Shown here piece after piece: positions 1 to 7,797 of a stretch of 64,000 nt of DNA (positions within the stretch are counted from its first letter, which is position 1; every line of letters begins with the position of its first letter). Position numbers and translations under genes: made by a program. The stretch spans positions 62,001 to 126,000 of the forward strand of contig QXXF01000009.1 of assembly GCA_009911365.1 (NCBI GenBank), given 5' to 3'. Below the pieces are notes generated by a model. The model was not told the origin of the DNA, searched no databases, and saw only the letters and a list, made by a program, of their open reading frames with translations. Source of the stretch: Clostridiales bacterium. GTDB lineage: Bacteria > Bacillota > Clostridia > Peptostreptococcales > Anaerovoracaceae.

Positions 1-195
1 TTCCGCGCATCTGTGGATGGCTGCAAGGATGGCATCCTGCTCCTTTTCATCCACACCGATGCTCTCCAGCGCCTCCCTGGTGCCGCAGTCCGGGCAGAGC
101 TGCGTCCTGCCATCCGCCCGTGAGACTGCCGGCCTGCCGTGGTAAGCCTGCCCGCACTTGGGGCATACCCTCTTTTTCCTGTCCGTGTGTTTCAT
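1..195 (-). CDS. small zinc-ribbon-like phage protein, 3' end outside window
   Basis: Reading the minus strand from ATG at 195 gives an open frame to the window edge, at least 65 codons (MKHTDRKKRVCPKCGQAYHG then ...LCPDCGTREALESIG). Two CPxCG knuckles at about residues 11-15 and 36-40 suggest a small zinc ribbon. Its ATG overlaps the stop of the upstream gene (ATGA type), so it is the next cistron of the same phage operon. The C-terminal end is not seen. Function unknown; zinc binding is inferred from the cysteines only. Confidence 0.65.
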   Translation of the reverse strand, partial: MKHTDRKKRVCPKCGQAYHGRPAVSRADGRTQLCPDCGTREALESIGVDEKEQDAILAAIHRCAE

Positions 196-863
196 TCCTC
201 ATCCACCTCCTTTCCGAGCGCCGCCTCCCTGCTGCGGAACATCCGCCCCGCGGACGCGCGGCATCTGCTCCCTTTCCTGTTCTCCAGGCAGAAATACCTC
301 CCGTCAAACCCCCGCACGGTGTATGCGCCGGTGCAGCCGTTCTCCCGGTTCGTCACCAGGAAGCAGGCGTCCCCCGCATTCCACCCGTCCGGAAATTCCC
401 GCGCCTCCCCCGCCGCGCTGTCGGCATACGCCCGTTCCAGGAACGCCTCGTCAAAACCGAAGCTCCGGTAGCCCTGTCTGCAGGTCTCCATGTAGGATCG
501 GCTCGGCAGCCCCAGCGGGCGGTCCTCATGCATGATGTAGACGAAAACCTTCCGCAGCCGCACCTTCCCGGTCCGGATGCCTTTAAGCGGCAGCTCCATC
601 TCTTTTTTGTAGTAGAAAGTGGGGAAGCCCTCATAGCGGTCCAGGGCCGCCTCGTTCTCCGCGCTCACCTCCCAGGCCGCCACAGGGACGCTCGCGCCCT
701 CCTGCGGCTCGATGGTGAGGTAGGAGCCGGTCCTGCTGCCTTTGAACAGCAGCCGGTAGCCCTCAATCACCGAAGTGCCGATGATCCTCGCCCCAGGGCA
801 GCGCATCCGCATCTGGGGGATGTTTAAGTTGGAGCCGTATGCGATGTAATATCTTTTTTCCAT
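192..863 (-). CDS. gamma-glutamylcyclotransferase-like (AIG2/GGCT fold) protein
   Basis: 223 aa. The N-terminus has the YxAYGSNLN signature (residues 5-13) that forms the substrate loop of the GGCT/AIG2 fold, and the glutamate in RYEGFPTFYYKK (about residues 76-87) sits where the catalytic acid is usually found. The family cyclises gamma-glutamyl dipeptides to 5-oxoproline or cleaves gamma-glutamylamine links. The last ~60 residues exceed the usual GGCT core and contain a small domain of unknown role. Located downstream of the amidoligase, a family that makes amide or isopeptide-like links, so a make-and-break pair acting on a gamma-glutamyl substrate is plausible inference. Stop overlaps the next ATG. 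Confidence 0.75.
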   Translation of the reverse strand: MEKRYYIAYGSNLNIPQMRMRCPGARIIGTSVIEGYRLLFKGSRTGSYLTIEPQEGASVPVAAWEVSAENEAALDRYEGFPTFYYKKEMELPLKGIRTGKVRLRKVFVYIMHEDRPLGLPSRSYMETCRQGYRSFGFDEAFLERAYADSAAGEAREFPDGWNAGDACFLVTNRENGCTGAYTVRGFDGRYFCLENRKGSRCRASAGRMFRSREAALGKEVDEE

Positions 864-959
864 TGTGTCTTCCTTCCTTTCCGAAGGGCCTACCCTTCTA
901 CTGCCTTAAGGCCGCTTTTTGCGGCTTGGGTAAGGCGGCAGGAGGCTGGGTCCTGCGGT

Positions 960-1901
960 TTATCTCCCGTTTCGGAAGGATGCGTCCCCGCTTAAGCGGC
1001 GGGTGAGGACCTCCCTCGCGGTCTTGAATTCGTCCCCGATGAAGCCGAGCCGGAGGAGCCAGGTCCTCATGGCGTATTTGGGGTTCTCATGCTGCTGCGG
1101 CTTCGGGCTTGCGCTCTTCACTTCCTTCGCCATCTGGCTGAGCAGGAGGCAGAACTGGATGTACCCCTTGAGCTGCCCTGCGTGGAGGCCGTTGCGCTTC
1201 CCGTCTGCCGGGGCATCGAACTGGAAGAGCCGGAACTCGACTGTGGCCTTCGTGAAGGTCGCATGGTAGTTGAGCATATGGTACCGGCTGTCGTTGTAGT
1301 GGGCGCTGCGGTTGTAGCCCGCGCCGTGGCTTGCGTACCAGATGTCCGCGAGCTGCGCCATGGTCTGCGGCTTCTTTTTGTTGAGCTGCTCCAGGAAGCG
1401 CGGGTCAACCGTGCGGCAGTAGCGGCTCATCCTGCCCCGGTCAAGGTCGAGTGCTTCCGCGATCAGGCCCTCATGGCCCGCCATGATGTTGGCGAGGTTT
1501 CTCAGGCTCTGCGGCGTGTGGCCTTTTGCCCCGATGTGGATGTGTACCCCGCAGCCCCTCCCCGCGTCGCTCTTCGCGCCGGCGTGCCGGAGCTGCCGGA
1601 CAAGTTCCTGCAGGGTTTCAATGTCCGCGTAGGTGAGGACCGGCGTCACCAGCTCGCATTTTTCGCTGTCCGGCCCCGCGATGCTGACGTCCCTCTGGAA
1701 TTTCCATTCCCTGCCGTCGGCGTCCCAGGCGCTCCAGGTGCAGTAGCCGTTCCGACCTGCTGTGTCTTTGTACCGCCCTGTTCCGAAAAAGTCTGCCGCG
1801 GCCTTCGCCGCTCTGCTCCTCGTGATGCCGTTCATCTCTATCTCCACCCCGATGGTCTGTTTCTTTGCTTCCGCTATCTGCCTTGCCATTTTTTCGTTCA
1901 T
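960..1901 (-). CDS. amidoligase family protein (glutamine-synthetase-like COOH-NH2 ligase)
   Basis: 313 aa from ATG 1901, chosen because GGAGG lies about 8 nt upstream. A longer in-frame start at 1979 has no ribosome binding site. The N-terminal TIGVEIEMNG motif (about residues 14-23), the GCGVHIHIG motif (about 116-124) and the TVEFRLFQFD motif (about 218-227) are the metal/ATP-binding glutamate and histidine signatures of the amidoligase family, ATP-dependent ligases related to glutamine synthetase and found in phages and mobile elements. The substrate is unknown. The last ~45 residues (KYAMRTWLLRLGFIGDEFK...) are almost the same module as the end of the 2244-3026 product. Confidence 0.82.
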   Translation of the reverse strand: MNEKMARQIAEAKKQTIGVEIEMNGITRSRAAKAAADFFGTGRYKDTAGRNGYCTWSAWDADGREWKFQRDVSIAGPDSEKCELVTPVLTYADIETLQELVRQLRHAGAKSDAGRGCGVHIHIGAKGHTPQSLRNLANIMAGHEGLIAEALDLDRGRMSRYCRTVDPRFLEQLNKKKPQTMAQLADIWYASHGAGYNRSAHYNDSRYHMLNYHATFTKATVEFRLFQFDAPADGKRNGLHAGQLKGYIQFCLLLSQMAKEVKSASPKPQQHENPKYAMRTWLLRLGFIGDEFKTAREVLTRRLSGDASFRNGR

Positions 1902-1945
1902 CCCTTTTACCTCCGTTTTGTGTGTTTTCCCTTTCGGTAGTACAC

Positions 1946-1974
1946 ATATTCGCTCTAAAAGGGGATAATAGCAA
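1946..1974 (-). promoter_or_regulatory. candidate promoter upstream of the amidoligase gene
   Basis: On the minus strand TTGCTA (1969-1974) is followed after 17 nt by GAATAT (1946-1951), ahead of ATG 1901. The same TTGCTA with 17-nt spacing occurs at 3059-3087 ahead of the second gene carrying the shared C-terminal module. The match to sigma-A consensus is modest. Confidence 0.35.
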
Positions 1975-2041
1975 GTCAATTACTGGCATAAAGTACACAA
2001 GGTTTGCCACCGGATTTTGTGTAGTTTATGGCTCCCGGCCG

Positions 2042-2260
2042 CTATATTTTGCGGACTTCGTCCTCGCCGTAGATCACATGGAGGTGCGAACCGTTGTTCC
2101 AGCGGACCATCAGGCTCGCCGTGTCGTCCACACCTTCCACCACGCCCTCCGTCCCGGCTGGCGGGGCCTGGCAGTCGTCCATCCTGACCAGGGCCACCCG
2201 CGTCCCCGCAGGGTACTCCCTGCGGACGCGCTCTACAATCTCCCTACTCGGAAATGTCAT
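2042..2260 (-). CDS. DUF4314 domain protein
   Basis: 72 aa small basic/acidic protein. The core PAGTRVALVRMDDCQAPPAG, then GVVEGVDD and LMVRWNNGSHLHVIYGEDEV, is the DUF4314 pattern, a small beta-rich domain common in Clostridia phages and conjugative elements. Function unknown; no catalytic residues are evident. Its ATG lies 17 nt inside the 3' end of the upstream gene, so the two are translationally coupled. Between its stop and the next gene is the candidate promoter at 1946-1974. Confidence 0.7.
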   Translation of the reverse strand: MTFPSREIVERVRREYPAGTRVALVRMDDCQAPPAGTEGVVEGVDDTASLMVRWNNGSHLHVIYGEDEVRKI

Positions 2261-3026
2261 TGTCTGCCGCCCCCTTCCTCGCCCCGCTCTTGAAGCTGCC
2301 GTTGCCGGAAAGGTTCTTCAGCAGGACCTTCCGCTCGCCCTTGTATTCCTCCCCGATGAAGCCGAGCCGGAGCAGGAAGCACCGGAAGGCGTATTTCTCG
2401 TTGTCCGCCGGCCGTTCCTTCGCCGTGACGCGCTTCTGCTTCCGCGCCATGTCGCAGAGGGCGGTGATGAAGTGCGTGTATGCCCTTGCCGAATCCCCGT
2501 CCTGTCCGTCCGCGAACCAGGGGAAGGAGACCTTCTCCGCATCCGCCTCCACCGGGAGGCTCTCCACCGCCAGCGCCTTTTTGATCAGGGCGGCCTTGGC
2601 CTCCACCAGCCTGTGCAGGTTCTCCAGGGCGGCATCCGTGAAGGACTCCCTCGGCAGCGACACCGTAAGCCCGATGCCCGCCTCCTGCGGTTCTGCCTGG
2701 GCGGTTTCTTCCCCTGCCGCCGTCTCCGGCGCATCTGTGACCGATTCCTCCGTGGTTTCTTCTGCGGCTGCTCCCGCTTCTTCTGTAGAATCTTCCGGCT
2801 CTGCCGTGAAGCCTGCCTGTGCCAGCCCTGCCAGGACCTTTTCCACCAGTTCCTCACTGCTGCGCTCATCCCAGGCCAGCGTCCCTTCTTTGCTGACCGT
2901 AAAATTGCTGATGGCGTATGCGCAGGTCGGCATCCTCATGTAGACCGCCTTCATCCCGACAATCCCGGAAATAACCTTTACCATCTCTTTCCTGCGTTCC
3001 CCTGTTGCGTTGAATCTTCTTTCCAT
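2244..3026 (-). CDS. phage protein with amidoligase-type C-terminal tail
   Basis: 260 aa; start at 3026 supported by AAGGAGG about 10 nt upstream. Residues ~1-75 form a compact domain I cannot assign. Residues ~75-125 are a low-complexity Glu/Ala/Thr linker. Residues ~130-215 are a mixed helical region. The last ~45 residues (EKYAFRCFLLRLGFIGEEYK...) repeat the terminal module of the neighbouring amidoligase. There is no catalytic motif for ligation here, so it may be a partner recognised through, or recognising, the common tail. That role is inference only. Confidence 0.6.
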   Translation of the reverse strand: MERRFNATGERRKEMVKVISGIVGMKAVYMRMPTCAYAISNFTVSKEGTLAWDERSSEELVEKVLAGLAQAGFTAEPEDSTEEAGAAAEETTEESVTDAPETAAGEETAQAEPQEAGIGLTVSLPRESFTDAALENLHRLVEAKAALIKKALAVESLPVEADAEKVSFPWFADGQDGDSARAYTHFITALCDMARKQKRVTAKERPADNEKYAFRCFLLRLGFIGEEYKGERKVLLKNLSGNGSFKSGARKGAADNDISE

Positions 3027-3058
3027 GCTGTTTGCCCTCCTTTTTTTGTGGTACTACA

Positions 3059-3087
3059 TTAATCACTCAAAGTGGTAAAAATAGCAA
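3059..3087 (-). promoter_or_regulatory. candidate promoter for the 2244-3026 gene
   Basis: Minus-strand TTGCTA (3082-3087), 17-nt spacer, GATTAA (3059-3064), then AGGAGG and ATG 3026. The flanking sequence resembles the 1946-1974 site, suggesting the two genes are expressed together from copies of one promoter. No -10 closer to consensus is visible. Confidence 0.35.
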
Positions 3088-3107
3088 GGGAAACTGCAGG
3101 AAAAATG

Positions 3108-5102
3108 TTACAATAAAAAGTCCGGGAACTGGGCGTAGTACACAATGCCCGCAAGCACGAAATAGGCGTTCGGCAGCGCGATGCCGTTCCCCCACATTTT
3201 GTATTCGGCACTATCCGAGTGGGGGTTTTTCAGCCATTTCACTATCTGCCTGTCGGTCTTCGGCTTTTTGGAAGTCCCCATGATCTTCCGGTGGGTCTCA
3301 AAGACCTCCCGCCAGAACGCCAGCTCATCCTCTGTGGGGTCCTCCGTGCCAAGGCCGTCACACCACCAGTCCGGGAAGCCCTGCAGCCTCGCGCATTCTG
3401 TAGGCGTCAGCCTCCTCACGATGTAGTCCGGCTCCTCCTTCAGATCGTTGATGACGGGCGGGTCCTTATAATCAGTAGCCACCAGCGTGTTCGCCAACTC
3501 CCTCTCCGCCCGCGTGAAATGGGAATTCTTGCTGGTGCAGTAGGTCGGCTGCGCCACGGCGTGCCGGTCTGCGGCCGTGAGGGAAAAAGCCACATCCTCA
3601 TTGATGCCGCTGCCCTGCGGCCCGTTCTTATCGTCCCGCCCAATCATGGAGCCTTGCAGGACGAATGTCTGCATCTGCATATTGCGGGTCGCCATCAATG
3701 CCCCGGACTTCCCGTGCAGGTCGATGACCTCGTCCCTCTGGTTGATGTGGAACGCCGACATCCCTTCCGGCTCCACCACGGCGATCCCGCCCTGGTTGCA
3801 GGATGGATTTCCTCCATTCCCATCCAGCGTCCGGGAGGTTTCCGCCTCGTAAAATCCGCTGTGGGGATTATCAGACTTCATAGCGTTGCTGTCCTTGGAG
3901 CAGATGCCGTATGCCTGCACCGGCACGAACACTGTCTGGTCATTGTTGCAGGAGAGCGTCGCCGATTTATCCTCCTGTATGATCGGGCCTTTCCCGCCGC
4001 CCTCACATCCGGAGCGGATTTTCAGCGTCTTGGGTGTGTCCGGCTCCGCCACGAACGGCTGGTTGTTCCCGCCCATGCCGTAGGTGGCGCTGACCGTGGG
4101 CGCAGTCTCCAGCGGCCCCGTGTAGCGCGTGTCCTGCGAATGGTTCTCAAACATTACCGCCGCAGGAACCGTCCCGGCACGGAGCGTGGGCGAAGTTTCC
4201 TCCTCATAGCCGATGCCCCGCGCCTGCGCGGAATGCTCCGTGCAGACCCCCGCCGCATCCAGGACACACGGCGGATGGTGCGCCTCCGCCCGCAGGGTGC
4301 AGGCGGCATCCTCCATCACATCCATCCTCTGCCCGCCCTGGTCGCAGAGGCACGTCACTCCTCCCCGGACACCGCCTGCCGCTCCAGCGCCTTCCTCAGT
4401 ATGGCGGGCAGCTCCTTGCCACGCGCGGAAGCCCTCCGCAGAATACCCAGACACGCCTTCGGACTCAAATAATATTTTTCCGGCACCCCACCCTGCAAAA
4501 TCCCCGACAAGGTAGATGCGTTTCCTTCGCTGGGGGACTCCCCACAGTTGCGCGTCGATCTGCCTGAAGGCCACGGAGTATCCGTCACCCACGATCTCCC
4601 CTGCGTTTGGCCACTTCCCCTTCGGAGGTCCAGGAACAGAAACACCCTCATCCTTGACAGAGCAGATCTCTTCGAGGACGTAGCGGAAGTCCTCCCCTTT
4701 GTTGGATGAGAAGGCTCCCGGCACGTTCTCCCACACGATGAACCTTGGATATTTTCCATCTGTCGCACACCTCATTTCCTTTATGATCCTTACCGCCTCG
4801 TAGAACAGACTGGACTGCTTCCCGCCAAGCCCCGCCCGCTTCCCCGCCACCGACATATCGGTGCAGGGCGAGCCGAAGGTGATGATGTCCACCGGCTCTA
4901 TCTCATCCCCGTGTATGCCGTTGATGTCGCCCAGGTGCTTCACAAACGGCAGCCGCTTCGTGGTCACCCGGATGGGGAACGGCTCTATTTCTGAAGCCCA
5001 GACCGGGCGTATCCCCGCCAGCAGGCCGGCGAGCGGAAAACCCCCGGAGCCGTCAAACAGGCTTCCGAGGGTCAGCTTCTTTTCTGTATTCACATTATCC
5101 AT
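3108..5102 (-). CDS. phage DNA (cytosine-5) methyltransferase with repeat insert
   Basis: 664 aa from ATG 5102, which overlaps the upstream stop. C5-methyltransferase motifs are in order: SAM motif LFDGSGGF (15-22), GSPC with catalytic Cys80, ENV (125-127), QRRKR (191-195), RRLTPTECARLQGFP (563-577) and MWGNGIALP (636-644). The region between QRRKR and RRLTP is ~365 residues, far longer than a usual recognition domain, and holds about nine copies of a short beta-like unit centred on x-T-L/V followed by a turn and a V-V strand (at ~269, 306, 335, 359, 381, 424, 467, 507, 539). It probably methylates phage DNA against host restriction. The target is unknown. Confidence 0.9.
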   Translation of the reverse strand: MDNVNTEKKLTLGSLFDGSGGFPLAGLLAGIRPVWASEIEPFPIRVTTKRLPFVKHLGDINGIHGDEIEPVDIITFGSPCTDMSVAGKRAGLGGKQSSLFYEAVRIIKEMRCATDGKYPRFIVWENVPGAFSSNKGEDFRYVLEEICSVKDEGVSVPGPPKGKWPNAGEIVGDGYSVAFRQIDAQLWGVPQRRKRIYLVGDFAGWGAGKILFESEGVSGYSAEGFRAWQGAARHTEEGAGAAGGVRGGVTCLCDQGGQRMDVMEDAACTLRAEAHHPPCVLDAAGVCTEHSAQARGIGYEEETSPTLRAGTVPAAVMFENHSQDTRYTGPLETAPTVSATYGMGGNNQPFVAEPDTPKTLKIRSGCEGGGKGPIIQEDKSATLSCNNDQTVFVPVQAYGICSKDSNAMKSDNPHSGFYEAETSRTLDGNGGNPSCNQGGIAVVEPEGMSAFHINQRDEVIDLHGKSGALMATRNMQMQTFVLQGSMIGRDDKNGPQGSGINEDVAFSLTAADRHAVAQPTYCTSKNSHFTRAERELANTLVATDYKDPPVINDLKEEPDYIVRRLTPTECARLQGFPDWWCDGLGTEDPTEDELAFWREVFETHRKIMGTSKKPKTDRQIVKWLKNPHSDSAEYKMWGNGIALPNAYFVLAGIVYYAQFPDFLL

Positions 5103-5283
5103 CCGCACCGCCTCCATCTTCCAGATCATCATAGGAGATGCCAGTCAACTCCGTCAGCACATCCTCACAGGACGCCACCGCCGCGTCCCATCCCCGGTCA
5201 AACTGCTCCGAGGCGTCACAGCCGCCAAGGGCGTGTATCCTGCGGAATATCTCAGCCATCAGTTCCCTGTCCTGCATCTGCAT
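5095..5283 (-). CDS. small conserved phage protein, unknown function
   Basis: 62 aa acidic helical protein (MQMQDRELMAEIFRRIHALG at the start, ending DDLEDGGGADG). It overlaps the methyltransferase genes on both sides: its ATG is 32 nt inside the ParB-methyltransferase gene and its stop overlaps the C5-methyltransferase start. That packing argues it is real. No motif is recognised. It may be an accessory of one of the two methyltransferases, but that is only guilt by position. Confidence 0.55.
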   Translation of the reverse strand: MQMQDRELMAEIFRRIHALGGCDASEQFDRGWDAAVASCEDVLTELTGISYDDLEDGGGADG

Positions 5284-6535
5284 CCGTCTCCACCTCCTTC
5301 ACCAGTGCGGAATATGGGATCTTCTCCCCGCCCCGCTCCACATACACATTTTCCGAATCCCCGGTATCCTCCACATACCTCCGCAGAATCACAGACGCAT
5401 ATTTCTCATCCAGTTCCATCATGCAGCAGATGCGGTCCGTCTGCTCGCACGCCATCATCGTGGAGCCGCTGCCGCCGAAAGTGTCTATCACGATGGCATT
5501 CTCCTGGGAGGAATTGCAGATCGGGTATCCGAGTAAATCCAGCGGCTTGGAGGTCGGGTGGTTCTTGTTCCGCTTCGGCTTGTCGTAGTTCCAGATGGTG
5601 GTCTGCTTCCGGTCGGAATACCACGGGTGCTTCCCGTTCTTCAGAAAACCGTAAAGGACCGGCTCATGCTGCCACTGGTAATCCGAACGTCCAAGCACGA
5701 GCGAATTCTTCACCCATATGCACACCCCGGCAAGGTGGAACCCCGCATCTACAAATGCCTTACGGAAATTCAGCCCCTCCGTGTCCGCATGGAACACATA
5801 CGCCGCGCCGCCCTTCTCCAGATGCTCCGCCATGTTCTGGAAAGAATTGTACAGAAAAGTGTAGAACTCCCCGTTCTCCATGCTGTCGTTCTGGATGGAA
5901 AGCCCGCTGCCGCTTTTGAATGCGACGTTATACGGCGGGTCCGTCACGATGAGGTTTGCCTTCTTCCCGTCCATGAGCGCCGCCACGTCCTCCGCGCTGG
6001 TGGCGTCCCCGCACACCAGCCTGTGCCTGCCCACCGTCCAGATGTCGCCCCGCTCCACAAATGCCGCTTTCTCCAATGCGGCGGAAAGGTCGAAGTCATC
6101 ATCCTTCACATCTTTTTCACCATCCCCGGCAAAAAGGTCGGCGATCTCATCTTCGCCGAAGCCTGTCAGCGACACATCGAAATCCGCACCCTGCAAACTT
6201 TCAATCTCGATGCGGAGCAGCTCCTCATCCCACCCCGCGTCCAGAGCCATGCGGTTGTCCGCAAGGATGTAGGCTTTCTTCTGCGCCTCCGTCAGATAGT
6301 CCACAAACACACACGGAACCTCTGCAATCCCTTCTTCCTTTGCCGCCATGATCCTGCCATGCCCCGCGATGACATTGAACTCCCGGTCGATGATGACCGG
6401 GTTGATGAAGCCGAACTCCCGCAGGGACGAGCGGAGCTTCGTGAGCTGCTCCGGCGAATGCGTCCGTGCGTTGTTCACATACGGCACCAGCTTCCCCAAG
6501 GGGATGAGCTGCATCTCGGTTGTCGTCTTACCCAT
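5252..6535 (-). CDS. ParB-like / DNA N4- or N6-methyltransferase fusion
   Basis: 427 aa. Residues ~8-130 are a ParB/Srx-type domain with the VIAGHGRIMAA nucleotide-binding motif (55-65). Residues ~155-400 are an amino-methyltransferase with catalytic DPPY (199-202) ahead of HPTSKP (326-331) and the SAM motif DTFGGSGS (351-358), that is, a beta-class order. This fusion is common in tailed-phage packaging regions and methylates adenine N6 or cytosine N4. It follows the small terminase by 6 nt. Likely role: self-methylation of phage DNA, possibly linked to packaging. Specificity cannot be read from sequence. Confidence 0.9.
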   Translation of the reverse strand: MGKTTTEMQLIPLGKLVPYVNNARTHSPEQLTKLRSSLREFGFINPVIIDREFNVIAGHGRIMAAKEEGIAEVPCVFVDYLTEAQKKAYILADNRMALDAGWDEELLRIEIESLQGADFDVSLTGFGEDEIADLFAGDGEKDVKDDDFDLSAALEKAAFVERGDIWTVGRHRLVCGDATSAEDVAALMDGKKANLIVTDPPYNVAFKSGSGLSIQNDSMENGEFYTFLYNSFQNMAEHLEKGGAAYVFHADTEGLNFRKAFVDAGFHLAGVCIWVKNSLVLGRSDYQWQHEPVLYGFLKNGKHPWYSDRKQTTIWNYDKPKRNKNHPTSKPLDLLGYPICNSSQENAIVIDTFGGSGSTMMACEQTDRICCMMELDEKYASVILRRYVEDTGDSENVYVERGGEKIPYSALVKEVETDADAGQGTDG

Positions 6536-6541
6536 TTACAT

Positions 6542-7084
6542 TTACACTCCTTTCCTCGCACGGAGCAGCCGCTCCATCGTATCATCCATCGGTGTGTTGC
6601 CCTGGAACTCCACCGAGCAGTTCTCCTTCACGATCTGGTAAATCTGCATCCAGCAGTAGTTGGTCTGTTTCATGTAGGACTGGCTCATGGAAACATAAGG
6701 GGAGGCAATGGCGGCCCCCGTGGTCGGGTGCTTCGCAAGGAAGCCCGTGGAGGACACGATCTCCTCGCACTGAATCCACCGGGACACACTCATGGCGTAC
6801 TGCTCCACCATCTGCACGGTGACCAGCTTCTCGCAGCCCCTCGCTTTCAGCCATGCATACGTTTCGTTGAAAACCTCCTCCGCCACCAGCTCCCGCCCGC
6901 TTTTCTGCGGGGACTTGAGGAAATCCTTCACGGGCGGCACATCCACGCCCTCCAGCTCGGCAGGCTCCATCAGCACCTCCGCCGCCTTCCCCTCGCTGAT
7001 CTTCTCCGTGAGCGCCTTGGGCTTCCGCCCCGCCCCCGGCCTTGCGCCTCCGCGCCCGCTGCCGTCTTTTGCCACCGTTTCCAC
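6542..7084 (-). CDS. phage terminase small subunit, P27 family
   Basis: 180 aa. The N-terminus has RGGARPGAGRKPK (12-24), a basic AT-hook-like motif frequent in P27-type small terminases. It is followed by a helical core (ELVAEEVFNETYAWLKARGC, then a QMVEQYAMSVSRWIQ helix) and the SPYVSMSQSYMKQ segment typical of the family. It should recognise the packaging site and load the large terminase. The large subunit is not next to it; two methyltransferases intervene and the large subunit presumably lies beyond base 1. Upstream is the HNH nuclease, separated by the 222-nt candidate cos region. Confidence 0.88.
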   Translation of the reverse strand: METVAKDGSGRGGARPGAGRKPKALTEKISEGKAAEVLMEPAELEGVDVPPVKDFLKSPQKSGRELVAEEVFNETYAWLKARGCEKLVTVQMVEQYAMSVSRWIQCEEIVSSTGFLAKHPTTGAAIASPYVSMSQSYMKQTNYCWMQIYQIVKENCSVEFQGNTPMDDTMERLLRARKGV

Positions 7085-7231
7085 CCCGTTTCTTTGATTT
7101 TCTTTGAAAAAATGCTGCGGAAATCAAACGCCGCAGCACCTTGAAAGCCTTTATTTCAGGGAAATCTCCGGGCGGGCAATCCCCCGTTTGATTTCCGGTT
7201 TTTGTGCGTGTGGCCCCACGCCCGTTCCCCG

Positions 7232-7296
7232 GCGGGTCCCTTGTGGAGATTCCACCCGCCCCTGCCGGCTGGCAGAAATCTCTACAAGGAACCCGC
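7232..7296. repeat. inverted repeat in candidate cos / packaging region
   Basis: The gap 7085-7306 between the HNH and small-terminase genes holds a pair of 20-nt arms, 7232-7251 and 7277-7296, that are reverse complements at 18 of 20 positions around a 25-nt GC-rich spacer. The gap is long for this tightly packed phage segment. Phage cos sites often lie beside HNH and terminase genes, so this is a packaging-site candidate. A cis-acting RNA hairpin is the alternative. Confidence 0.45.
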
Positions 7297-7306
7297 ACAC
7301 AATGAT

Positions 7307-7666
7307 TTAATGCTTATTCCAGCGGTCGCCACGCTCCGCATGAATCCTCGCATGGCACGGCTGGCACAGCGACACAAGGTTTCCCTCGTCATGCGTCCCG
7401 CCCTCTGCCAGCGGCAGCTTATGGTGTACCTCCTCCACCGGTCGCAGCAGCCCCTTTTTCTGGCACTCCTCACAGAACGGGTGCTTTGCGGCATAGCGGT
7501 CACGGATTCGTTTCCATGCCCGCCCATACCTACGGCGTACAGCCGGGTCGCGGTCGTACTTCTCGTAGCGGCGGTTCTCCTGCTTCCCATGCTCCTCACA
7601 GAACCTCCCGTCCGTCAGCTTCGGACAGCCGGGGAAGGAACACGGTCTCTTTGGTTTCCTTGGCAT
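7307..7666 (-). CDS. phage HNH endonuclease
   Basis: 119 aa from ATG 7666, preceded by AGGAGGTGA with about 5-nt spacing. A longer frame to 7747 lacks a site. Zinc-ribbon cysteines are CSFPGC (near residue 9) plus C-x2-H (FCEEH). The second part has HPFCEECQKKG, the HHKLPLAEGGTHDEGNLVSLC core (His-His then Asn) and CQPCHARIH, the full HNH metal-binding set. In many cos phages an HNH protein beside terminase stimulates cos cleavage by the large subunit. The location next to the small terminase fits that role. Confidence 0.9.
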   Translation of the reverse strand: MPRKPKRPCSFPGCPKLTDGRFCEEHGKQENRRYEKYDRDPAVRRRYGRAWKRIRDRYAAKHPFCEECQKKGLLRPVEEVHHKLPLAEGGTHDEGNLVSLCQPCHARIHAERGDRWNKH

Positions 7667-7797
7667 CTGCCTCACCTCCTCACGGCATAAAGAAAGCCCC
7701 CGCAGGATTCTTTTGCTCCCGCGAAGGCTCTCTTGACATTTTTTCACGCTATCAGCATACCACGCCCAATAAGGAAAATCATCTCACAAAGTGGACA

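Noticed and set aside
1089-1940. Long plus-strand ORF opposite the amidoligase gene, and similar long ORFs opposite other phage genes
   Set aside because: They arise from high GC on the strand opposite real genes, lack ribosome sites and show no recognisable domains.
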